From: Clostridiales bacterium | GTDB lineage: Bacteria; Bacillota; Clostridia; Christensenellales; Aristaeellaceae | NCBI GenBank assembly: GCA_004556395.1 | Contig: SFHK01000038.1 | Span: 1-54,982, forward strand | Reading direction: 5' to 3' | Length of the DNA stretch: 54,982 bases | Shown: one piece after another, positions 40,410-51,440 of the stretch | How positions within the stretch are numbered: position 1 is the first letter of the stretch | How the letters are laid out: every line of letters begins with the position of its first letter | Notes under the pieces: model-generated | Databases searched by the model: none | What the model was told of the DNA's origin: nothing | The model's input: only the letters and a program-made list of their open reading frames with translations | Program-made: the position numbers and the translations under genes

Positions 40410-43400
40410 ATGGTCCATCCGGTGAAACAGGGAAAGCGTACAAGAATGAGCTTTGCCCGCATTGAAGAGGCGCTGGGCGTACCGGACCTGATTGAGGTTC
40501 AGAAGAACTCATACCAGCATTTTCTGAAGGAAGACCTCAGAGAGGTTCTGGCCGACGTGTCTCCGATCACGGACTACACCGAGAGTCTGGCGCTGGAGTT
40601 CACCGACTACACGCTGGACGACACCCCGAAGAATACGCTGGAAAAATGCAAGGAGCGCGATCAGACCTACGCCGCGCCCCTGAAGGTAACCGTCCGCCTG
40701 ACCAACCGCGACACCGGCGAAATCAAGGAATCCGAGGTCTTCATGGGCGATTTCCCCATCATGACCGACTACGGCACCTTCATCATCAACGGCGCCGAGC
40801 GCGTAATCGTATCGCAGCTCGTGCGTTCCCCCGGCGTGTACTTCTCCCGCGCCATCGACAAGACCGGCGCGTTCCTCTATTCCGCGCAGATGATCCCCAA
40901 CCGCGGCGCGTGGATCGAGTATGAGACCGACGCGAACAACGTGCTGTACGCCCGCATCGACCGCGCCCGCAAGCTGCCCCTGACGGTGCTTCTGCGCGCG
41001 ATGGGCGTGGAGTCCGACGCGGAGATCATCGACCTGCTGGGCAACGACGAGCGCGTGAGCGCCACCATCGCCCGCGATTCCTCCGAGGACAGGAGCGAGC
41101 GTTTCAAGTCCCGCAGGGAGCAGGCGCTGATTGAGATTTACAACAAGCTGCGTCCCGGCGAGCCGCCGTCGGTGGAATCCGCCACCAGCCTGATCAACGC
41201 CCTGTTCTTCGATCCCAAGCGCTACGATCTGGCGCATGTGGGCCGCTATAAGTTCAATAAGAAGCTGGCGCTGGCCGCGCGTATCCGCGGACAGGAAGCC
41301 GCCGAGACGATCACCCATCCCTACTCCGGCGAAGTGCTGGTGGAGGCGGGCGGCCGCATTTCCCGCGAAATGGCGGAGACCATTCAGAACGCCGGAATCA
41401 ACCGCGTGCTGATCATGGTGGACGGCCACGAGGTGAAGGTCGTCGGCAACAACTTCGCCGCGCTGACCGGGTTCCTGGCCGGTTACGACGCGGAGCTGTA
41501 CCGCGAGTTCGACGAGAGCGCCGTGCGGGTGCGCGAGCGCGTGCACGTGCCGACGCTGCTTGCGCTGCTTGAAAAGGTGAAGGCGGACGGAAGCCCGCTC
41601 AACGAGGCGCTGAAGGCCGCGATGAACGACCTCGTGCCCAAGCACATTCTGGTGGACGATATTCTGGCTTCCGTCAGCTATCAGTTCGGCCTGTTCTACG
41701 GCATCGGCGAGATCGACGACATCGACCATCTGGGCAACCGCCGCCTGCGCAGCGTGGGCGAGCTTCTGCAGAACCAGATTCGCGTGGGTCTGTCCCGTCT
41801 GGAGCGCGTGGTCAAGGAGCGCATGGCCATTCAGGATCTGGACAAGGTTCGTCCGCAGGATCTGATCAATATCCGCCCCGTGTCCGCGGCGATCAAGGAG
41901 TTCTTCGGCTCCTCGCAGCTGAGCCAGTTCATGGATCAGCCGAACCCGCTGGCCGAGCTGACCCATAAGCGCCGTCTGTCTGCGCTGGGCCCCGGCGGTC
42001 TGAACCGCGAGCGCGCGTCCTTCGCCGTCCGCGACGTTCACTATTCGCACTACGGCCGCATTTGCCCGATTGAAACGCCTGAAGGCCCGAACATCGGTCT
42101 GATCGGCTCGCTGGCCACCTATGCCCGCATCAACGAGTACGGCTTCATCGAGGCGCCGTACCGCCGCGTGGATCACGAGACCGGCACGCTCACCGACGAA
42201 ATCGTATATATGACCGCCGACGAAGAGGATCAGTTCGTCATCGCGCAGGCCAATGAGCCTGTGGACGCGGAAGGACATTTCATCAACGACCGCATCACCG
42301 TCCGCCGCCGCGACGAAATCATCGAGATCGACAGGGACAAGGTCGACTACGTCGACGTCAGTCCCCGTCAGCTGATTTCCATCGCCACCGGCATGATTCC
42401 GTTCCTTGAGAACGACGACGCCAACCGCGCGCTGATGGGCTCCAACATGCAGCGTCAGGCCGTGCCGCTGCTCAAGCCGGAAGCGCCCATCGTGGGTACT
42501 GGCATCGAGTACAAGGCCGCCTGCGACTCCGGCGTCGTGATGCTGTCCAGGCAGAAGGGCGTCGTCACCCGCGTGACCGCCGACGAAATCGTTATCCGCG
42601 ACGAAAAGGGCGAAAGCCACGCGTACCACCTTTCCAAGTTCGCCCGCTCCAACCAGGGTACCTGTATCAACATGCACCCCGTGGTTTCGCAGGGCGAAGA
42701 GGTCGACGTTCGTCAGGTGCTGGCCGACGGCCCGAGCACGGACGAGGGCGAAATCGCGCTGGGCAGAAACGTGCTCATCGGCTTCATGACGTGGGAAGGC
42801 TACAATTACGAAGACGCCGTTCTGATCAGCGAACGCCTGGTCAAGGATGACATGTACACCTCGATTCACATCGAAGAGTACGAATCCGAGGCGCGCGACA
42901 CCAAGCTGGGCAGCGAGGAAATCACCCGCGACATTCCCGGCGTGGGCGAGGACGCGCTGAAGGATCTGGACGAGCGCGGCATCATCCGTATCGGCGCGGA
43001 GGTTCGCGCGAACGACATTCTGGTCGGCAAGGTCACCCCGAAGGGAGAAACCGAGCTGACCGCCGAGGAACGCCTGCTGCGCGCCATTTTCGGCGATAAG
43101 GCCCGTGAGGTTCGCGACACCTCCCTGCGCGTGCCGCACGGCGAGTTCGGCATCATCGTGGATGTGAAGATTTTCACCCGCGAGAACCACGACGAGCTGG
43201 CTCCCGGCGCAAACAAGATGGTGCGCGTCTACATCGCCCAGAAGAGAAAGATCTCCGTGGGCGACAAGATGGCCGGCCGTCACGGCAACAAGGGCGTTGT
43301 GTCCCGCATTCTGCCGGAAGAGGACATGCCGTTCCTGGCCGACGGTACGCCGCTGGACATCGTGCTGAACCCGCTGGGCGTGCCTTCCCGAATGAATATT

Positions 43401-44198
43401 GGTCAGGTTCTGGAGGTGCACCTGGGTCTCGCCGCCCGCGCGCTGGGCTGGCACGTGGCCACGCCTGTGTTCGACGGCGCGAACGACGAGGACATCAACG
43501 ACATGCTCACCCGCGCGTCGCAGGTGGAGGACGGCCCGCTGTTTGACGAGAAGGGTCGGCCGACCATTCAGTTCGGAAAGATCGGCATAAACCCGCAGGG
43601 CAAGCTGGACGTGTATGACGGCCGCACCGGCGACAAGTTCGATAACCCCGTCACCGTCGGATATATGTACTACCTCAAGCTCCATCACCTGGTCGACGAT
43701 AAGATTCATGCCCGCTCCACCGGCCCGTACTCGCTGGTTACCCAGCAGCCTCTGGGCGGCAAGGCGCAATTCGGCGGTCAGCGCTTCGGCGAAATGGAGG
43801 TCTGGGCGCTGGAGGCCTACGGCGCGAGCCATGTGCTTCAGGAGATCCTCACCGTCAAGTCCGACGACGTCGTCGGCCGTGTGAAGACCTATGAAGCCAT
43901 CGTGAAGGGCGAAAACATCCCCGATCCGGGCGTGCCGGAATCGTTCAAGGTATTGATCAAGGAGCTTCAGTCGCTGGCGCTGGATATCAAGGTGCTCTCC
44001 ACCGACAAGCAGGAGATCATCATCCGCGAGCTGGAGGACGAAGACCTTGCGCCGGAAAGCGAGTTCAAGGACGAGCTCACCGCCGCCATCGCCTCCTTCG
44101 ACGAGGGCGAGGAGGACGCCTCCGCCGAAGACTTCGACTTTGAGAATCTGGATCTGGACGACGGCCTGGACGATATCGACGATCTGGGCGACGAATAA
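40410..44198 (+). CDS. rpoB: RNA polymerase beta subunit
   Basis: A 1262-residue core RNA polymerase subunit. The ATG at 40410 follows AAGGAG; GTG at 40398 is too close to that site. The rifampicin pocket is intact (FGSSQLSQFMDQPNPLAELT, then HKRRLSALGPGGL), with the residues equivalent to D516, H526 and S531 of E. coli preserved, so sensitivity is expected. The proline after MDQ is a small departure. The C-terminus ends in a long acidic tail (repeated Asp/Glu), absent from many homologues. rpoC follows after 94 bases. Confidence 0.97.
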   Translation: MVHPVKQGKRTRMSFARIEEALGVPDLIEVQKNSYQHFLKEDLREVLADVSPITDYTESLALEFTDYTLDDTPKNTLEKCKERDQTYAAPLKVTVRLTNRDTGEIKESEVFMGDFPIMTDYGTFIINGAERVIVSQLVRSPGVYFSRAIDKTGAFLYSAQMIPNRGAWIEYETDANNVLYARIDRARKLPLTVLLRAMGVESDAEIIDLLGNDERVSATIARDSSEDRSERFKSRREQALIEIYNKLRPGEPPSVESATSLINALFFDPKRYDLAHVGRYKFNKKLALAARIRGQEAAETITHPYSGEVLVEAGGRISREMAETIQNAGINRVLIMVDGHEVKVVGNNFAALTGFLAGYDAELYREFDESAVRVRERVHVPTLLALLEKVKADGSPLNEALKAAMNDLVPKHILVDDILASVSYQFGLFYGIGEIDDIDHLGNRRLRSVGELLQNQIRVGLSRLERVVKERMAIQDLDKVRPQDLINIRPVSAAIKEFFGSSQLSQFMDQPNPLAELTHKRRLSALGPGGLNRERASFAVRDVHYSHYGRICPIETPEGPNIGLIGSLATYARINEYGFIEAPYRRVDHETGTLTDEIVYMTADEEDQFVIAQANEPVDAEGHFINDRITVRRRDEIIEIDRDKVDYVDVSPRQLISIATGMIPFLENDDANRALMGSNMQRQAVPLLKPEAPIVGTGIEYKAACDSGVVMLSRQKGVVTRVTADEIVIRDEKGESHAYHLSKFARSNQGTCINMHPVVSQGEEVDVRQVLADGPSTDEGEIALGRNVLIGFMTWEGYNYEDAVLISERLVKDDMYTSIHIEEYESEARDTKLGSEEITRDIPGVGEDALKDLDERGIIRIGAEVRANDILVGKVTPKGETELTAEERLLRAIFGDKAREVRDTSLRVPHGEFGIIVDVKIFTRENHDELAPGANKMVRVYIAQKRKISVGDKMAGRHGNKGVVSRILPEEDMPFLADGTPLDIVLNPLGVPSRMNIGQVLEVHLGLAARALGWHVATPVFDGANDEDINDMLTRASQVEDGPLFDEKGRPTIQFGKIGINPQGKLDVYDGRTGDKFDNPVTVGYMYYLKLHHLVDDKIHARSTGPYSLVTQQPLGGKAQFGGQRFGEMEVWALEAYGASHVLQEILTVKSDDVVGRVKTYEAIVKGENIPDPGVPESFKVLIKELQSLALDIKVLSTDKQEIIIRELEDEDLAPESEFKDELTAAIASFDEGEEDASAEDFDFENLDLDDGLDDIDDLGDE

Positions 44199-44292
44199 GG
44201 GCGGCATCAGCGCCCCACGCATGACGAGTGCCGATTGCACGCGGTCACTCCACGGATACCGCGCGCGCGTTTGAGAAGGGAGAGGACATCTC

Positions 44293-47862
<3,570 letters not shown>

Positions 47863-47873
47863 TAAGCCAATGG

Positions 47874-47919
47874 GCTCCTCCGATGCGGAACTTAACGTTC
47901 CGTGCCGGGGGAGCTTTTT
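47874..47919 (+). terminator. Rho-independent terminator of rpoBC
   Basis: GCTCC...CGGAAC pairs with GTTCCG...GGAGC around a TTAA loop and is followed directly by TTTTT (47915-47919), 12 bases after the rpoC stop. Confidence 0.85.
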
Positions 47920-48134
47920 CGATGTATGGGAGGAATGGGATTTTAGACTACGCGGTTCTGTTTTCGCTCCGGTTGACGGAGGCTTTGGCGACGCATAGGA
48001 GAAGGGGACTTCGCTGGTATTTCTTTCGGCATGGGATAATGTTGGATGTTATACTCCTGATTAAATGCACCATAAGAAGCATTCTGCCGATGTGTGTAAA
48101 ACGGATACGTTGCCTTCCTGTCGCAACAGGGGGT
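47920..48134. other. Non-coding stretch after rpoBC with nothing recognised
   Basis: No frame here has a ribosome site and protein-like sequence. Short TATAAT/TATACT-like words occur near 48035-48055, but without a convincing -35 or a product. Confidence 0.4.
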
Positions 48135-48186
48135 GTCCCCATGAGGGCAGAGGAACGCTGACGCGTCCTCCTGCCCTCATAGGGAC
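48135..48186. repeat. Long inverted repeat 1 (21-bp arms)
   Basis: GTCCCCATGAGGGCAGAGGA (48135-48154) pairs with TCCTCCTGCCCTCATAGGGA (48166-48185, plus one C) with one mismatch and one bulge around an 11-base loop. There is no T run, so it is not a plain terminator. Confidence 0.75.
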
Positions 48187-48187
48187 T

Positions 48188-48233
48188 GGCAAAAAATTTT
48201 CGCGGACGCAAGCGTCTGCGAAAATTTTTTGCC
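48188..48233. repeat. Long inverted repeat 2: 22-bp near-perfect palindrome
   Basis: The arm 48188-48209 (GGCAAAAAATTTTCGCGGAC, then GC) and the arm 48212-48233 are complementary except at one base, with only two bases between them. This could extrude as a cruciform in DNA or fold as an RNA hairpin. It abuts inverted repeat 1 on the left and the tandem array on the right. Confidence 0.85.
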
Positions 48234-48380
48234 GCTCCGCGCCCAGCGCTCCGCGCCCAGCGCTCCGCGCCCAGCGCTCCGCGCCCAGCGCTCCGCGCCC
48301 AGCGCTCCGCGCCCAGCGCTCCGCGCCCAGCTCCGCGCCCAGCGCTCCGCGCCCAGCGCTCCGCGCCCAGCGCTCCGCGC
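48234..48380. repeat. 14-bp GC-rich tandem array
   Basis: The unit GCTCCGCGCCCAGC occurs six times (48234-48317), then once as a 12-base variant (48318-48329), three more times (48330-48371), and as a 9-base partial unit (48372-48380). The copies are identical apart from the one 2-base deletion, so expansion is recent. It starts on the base after the palindrome. Since 14 is not a multiple of three, all frames remain open, but no gene is supported. Confidence 0.92.
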
Positions 48381-48415
48381 TGTTTGCATTCGTGAGCGAG
48401 TTTACAGGATTGAAC

Positions 48416-48455
48416 TTGATTTGGGGCGGTGGAATGTGGTATACTAATAGTATAC
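48416..48455 (+). promoter_or_regulatory. tetR promoter with overlapping palindromic operator
   Basis: TTGATT at 48416-48421 and TATACT at 48440-48445 (18-base spacer). The -10 lies inside a perfect GTATACT-AAT-AGTATAC palindrome (48439-48455), a typical TetR self-operator. Confidence 0.7.
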
Positions 48456-48479
48456 TTTAAAGAACTGGAGTATACGCAA

Positions 48480-49118
48480 ATGGAAGACAGGAAAACGGCG
48501 GTTGAGACGCTGCACAGGGAGCGGATTATGGACGCTTCGGAGAGGCTGTTTTTGGAAAAGGGATTTCAGGGAACGACGATTTCGGATATTTCGGAGGCTG
48601 CGGATTACAGTCGACGCACGATTTACGCGTACTTTGAAAGTAAGGATGAGATTTTGTGCGGCGTTGTGGCGCGCGGGCTGCGGATGCTGCGGGATGAGCT
48701 GAGGGCGGTGCTTGGCGAGAAGCTGACGTTTTCCGAGATGTATGGGAAGGTTTGCGCGGCGATGCGGGCGTATCAGGAGCGGCATCCGCTGTCGGCTTCG
48801 CGCATCAACGCGGCGCAGGCGGAAAAGCTGGCGGGGGACGAGTTAACGAATGGGCAGCGCACCGTTCTGGAGCTGGGAAGCGAGATCAACGAGCTGTTGG
48901 AGCAATTCCTGCGCAAGGGAATTGCGGAGGGCGTCGTGCGAAAGAGCCTGCCTGTCAGGCTGGCGGTGCCGGTGCTGTGGGCGGGAATGACGTCGCTGCT
49001 TTCGCTTGCGGCAGCGAAGGGCGCATATTTCGTGCGGGCGTTCGGCGTTTCCGAGGAGGAATTCTTGAAGTACGGATTTGAACAGCTGCTGGGCGGGATA
49101 TTGGAGACGGGCGTTTGA
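48480..49118 (+). CDS. TetR-family transcriptional regulator
   Basis: A 212-residue regulator. The HTH reads RIMDASERLFLEKGFQGTTI, then SDISEAADYSRRTIYAYFES (about residues 14-54). The C-terminal domain is helical and ligand-binding. The ATG at 48480 has GGAG 9 bases upstream. The promoter contains a palindrome that is probably its own operator. Its last 33 codons have been copied twice downstream. Its likely targets are itself and the DUF6323/DUF6179 genes. Confidence 0.88.
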   Translation: MEDRKTAVETLHRERIMDASERLFLEKGFQGTTISDISEAADYSRRTIYAYFESKDEILCGVVARGLRMLRDELRAVLGEKLTFSEMYGKVCAAMRAYQERHPLSASRINAAQAEKLAGDELTNGQRTVLELGSEINELLEQFLRKGIAEGVVRKSLPVRLAVPVLWAGMTSLLSLAAAKGAYFVRAFGVSEEEFLKYGFEQLLGGILETGV

Positions 49119-49409
49119 CGGAATTTTGGGTGCAGGTTTCGTCGGAGACGGAAGGGGCGCGTATTTTGTGCGAGCGTTCGGCGTTTCCGAGGAGGAATTT
49201 TTGAAGTATGGATTTGAACAGCTGCTGGGCGGGATATTGAAGACGAGCGTTTGACGGAAGTTTTGGTGCCGGTTTCGTTGGAAACGGCGTATTTCGTGTG
49301 CTGTTTTCGAGGAGGAATTTTCGCGGTGCGGCTTTGAACAGCGATTAGGAAGCTGGGGGTGAGCGTTTGACGGATATGTTTTTGATGTCGGTTTCGCCGG
49401 AGACGGAAG
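49017..49409 (+). repeat. Tandem triplication of the tetR 3' end / DUF6323 start junction
   Basis: Three degenerate direct copies: about 49017-49153 (the real tetR end), 49154-49285, and 49286-49409 (the real DUF6323 start). Shared landmarks are TTTCCGAGGAGGAATT, GATTTGAACAGCTGCTGGGC, GAGCGTTTGACGGA and GGTTTCG..GGAGACGGAA. Copies 1 and 2 keep a TTG start but stop early. The middle copy and part of the third are non-functional spacer. Confidence 0.85.
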
Positions 49410-49822
49410 CAGGCGCGATTGTGGCTTTGAATCGAGAGACGGAGGGGAATGGGCTTCGGCTCACGCACGCACAGGCGGAACAGCTTGTGGAGGTACGCGC
49501 GCAGTCGCTTCGCCGCACGGGGCGCGTCGAGTTTGCGCTGGGGCGGGTGGAGCGCATCATCCGCGCGTTCTGTGATTCGCCATATCTTTCGCAGGAGGAC
49601 TATGCGGATGCGCTGAGCGCGCTGATTGAGCTTTTTGATGCCGTGAAAACGGAAACCGACGACCGCATCAGCGACGAAGCGCTGATCGAGGAGATGCGCG
49701 CGGCGTTCGACGGCGTATGCCATGGTTCGTTGGAACTGCTTGCCGACGAGGTGCTTTCGCGGGTGGTTCGTCGAGTGAACGCGCGCGGCGGCATGGAATG
49801 GAAAATGACGGAGGATGTGTGA
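49367..49822 (+). CDS. DUF6323-like protein
   Basis: A 151-residue, mainly helical, acidic cytoplasmic protein starting from TTG at 49367 (MTDMFLMSVSPETEAGAIVA). The segment LRLTHAQAEQLVEVRAQSLR followed by VEFALGRVERIIRAFCDSPY fits what I recall of the DUF6323 family, found beside DUF6179 and TetR genes in Clostridia. The function is unknown. Its start codon and first 14 codons exist in three tandem versions; this last one reads on. The DUF6179-like gene follows after 71 bases. Confidence 0.62.
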   Translation: MTDMFLMSVSPETEAGAIVALNRETEGNGLRLTHAQAEQLVEVRAQSLRRTGRVEFALGRVERIIRAFCDSPYLSQEDYADALSALIELFDAVKTETDDRISDEALIEEMRAAFDGVCHGSLELLADEVLSRVVRRVNARGGMEWKMTEDV

Positions 49823-49893
49823 GCAGCCCGCGAATGTAAAAATGGAGATGGATGACGGCGCTGACCCGTTGAGGCGGAAAGGAAGGGCGAAGG

Positions 49894-51234
49894 ATGACGG
49901 AGGGGTTGGACCGGGTACATGTAATCGATTCGTCGCGGCTGAATGGCCGGGCGTATTTTTTATCGCTGGCGACGCAGGCGCGGACGTGCGGACTTCTATC
50001 CGACGGCGAGCTTGCGCGGCTTGAAACGGAAAGTCTGGCGCTGCTTGCGCGAAAGGCGCGGGCGTACACGGGCGGGGAGAGCACGTCGCTGCGGGCGGAA
50101 ACGGCGCGGGCGCTGCTCGACTCCGTGCATTATACCGTCGGGGTGGCGCTGAAGGCGTGCGTTAGCCCGGAGGACGCGGTTGAGCGTCTGCGCCGGGAGC
50201 CATTGGAAGCGCTGGAAGCGGCGGGGCAGGCACTGATTTCGCGAAAGCTGGACGCGGCGCGGCTTTTGCACACGCGGCTGAAGCAGAATCTGTTCGATTC
50301 CGAAAACGTGTTTTACCGGGGGACGATCGTGGATGGCATCGAGGGCTTTTTCCGCGCGTACCGGCCGGCGTTCTTTGCGCAGGAAACGCATATTACGGCG
50401 GATTATCCGCCGCTGAACGCCGTGGAGGGCACGGGCATTGAGTTTGTGGAGGGGTATCTGCGCGCGCTGACGCACGAAAACCGCTTTCTTCTGTATTTCC
50501 CGCCGGAGCGCGTGCGCAGGCTGCTGACGGCGCGGGACGAAACGTGGCGGCTTCAGCCGATGAATCTGGTTGGGCCCGTGCTGGCGGCGGCGCTTCTGTG
50601 CGAGCTCGCCGGAAGGCCGCCGCGGAATTTGTTCTGCACGGAGGAGGACGCGGCGCGCGCCGTGGGTGGGACGACGCGGGAGACGCTTATAGAACGGTTT
50701 TCGCAGGCGCTGGAACGGCTGGTGGACGCGCTGGACTGTCTGCCGGGCTTGGCGGCATACCTGCGCCGCGCGCTTTTGCAGGTGGTGGCGGAGGTGGAAA
50801 ACCTCATGCGCGAGAACGGCGCGGGACGGCTGGCGTTCGGCGCGTCCGAAACGGAGGTCTGTTCGCAGACGGTGCTGCATCTCGGCGAACGCATGCCGGA
50901 CACCGCGTATGCGCGTCTTTTGGAGGAACTGGCGCGGTGCGCGGACGCGGAGGGGCGCGCGGAGGGAATCCTGCGCGGCGTGCGGTCGCCCGCTGATCTG
51001 TTTGACGTGCTTCGGGACGCTTCGCTCGACGGGGAGAGCCTTTGGCGGGTCTTTTCGGCGCTGCCGGAGCCGGTGCTTGCCGCGCTTCGCAGACAATATC
51101 CCGCGCCGGAGCTGCTGACAGACGAACACGAGCGGATGCTGTGCGAGACGCTTTCGGAATTTCTCGACTCGCTTTCGCCCGACAACCGCGCGCGACTGGA
51201 AGAGACCGCGCGCAGGATGCAGGTGGAGATTTAA
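49894..51234 (+). CDS. DUF6179-like protein
   Basis: A 446-residue cytoplasmic, helix-rich protein starting MTEGLDRVHVIDSSRLNGRA after an AAGGAAGG site. Features include YFLSLATQARTCGLLSDGEL near the N-terminus and a central FFRAYRPAFFAQETHITADY block. I recall these as belonging to the DUF6179 family. No membrane helix, catalytic motif or nucleotide-binding motif is evident. The tetR-DUF6323-DUF6179 order suggests a regulated two-protein system of unknown job. A terminator/promoter overlap follows the stop. Confidence 0.65.
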   Translation: MTEGLDRVHVIDSSRLNGRAYFLSLATQARTCGLLSDGELARLETESLALLARKARAYTGGESTSLRAETARALLDSVHYTVGVALKACVSPEDAVERLRREPLEALEAAGQALISRKLDAARLLHTRLKQNLFDSENVFYRGTIVDGIEGFFRAYRPAFFAQETHITADYPPLNAVEGTGIEFVEGYLRALTHENRFLLYFPPERVRRLLTARDETWRLQPMNLVGPVLAAALLCELAGRPPRNLFCTEEDAARAVGGTTRETLIERFSQALERLVDALDCLPGLAAYLRRALLQVVAEVENLMRENGAGRLAFGASETEVCSQTVLHLGERMPDTAYARLLEELARCADAEGRAEGILRGVRSPADLFDVLRDASLDGESLWRVFSALPEPVLAALRRQYPAPELLTDEHERMLCETLSEFLDSLSPDNRARLEETARRMQVEI

Positions 51235-51263
51235 TAAATGAAGGAAAAGCACGCTGTGTCGGC

Positions 51264-51300
51264 CTCGCGCCTTGAAAAGGGGCGCGGAGTTTTGTATAAT
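51264..51300 (+). promoter_or_regulatory. Terminator of the DUF6179 gene overlapping the next promoter
   Basis: CTCGCGCC (51264-51271) pairs with GGCGCGGAG (51281-51289) followed by TTTTG. In the loop and stem lies TTGAAA (51272-51277), which with TATAAT (51295-51300) and a 17-base spacer makes a promoter for the gene at 51441. The 140 bases that follow hold no supported gene. Confidence 0.6.
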
Positions 51301-51440
51301 GAAATTGGAGATGTGGGATGGGATGATCCGCTTTTTACGCGGCTGACGAAGACGGACGGGCGAGAGAAGCCGTTCAGGCGCTCGGCGGGTTTTCTTCAGG
51401 TACACTGTAGCTTTCGTGGAAATGGCAGGGGGATGTTTCT

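Noticed and set aside
48234..48380. CRISPR array
   Set aside because: Units are 14 bases and directly adjacent, without spacers or nearby cas genes.
48065..48460. Repetitive Ala-Arg-Pro-Ser frames on both strands across the 14-bp array
   Set aside because: Open only because the 14-base unit has no stop in any frame; no ribosome site or flanking protein sequence.
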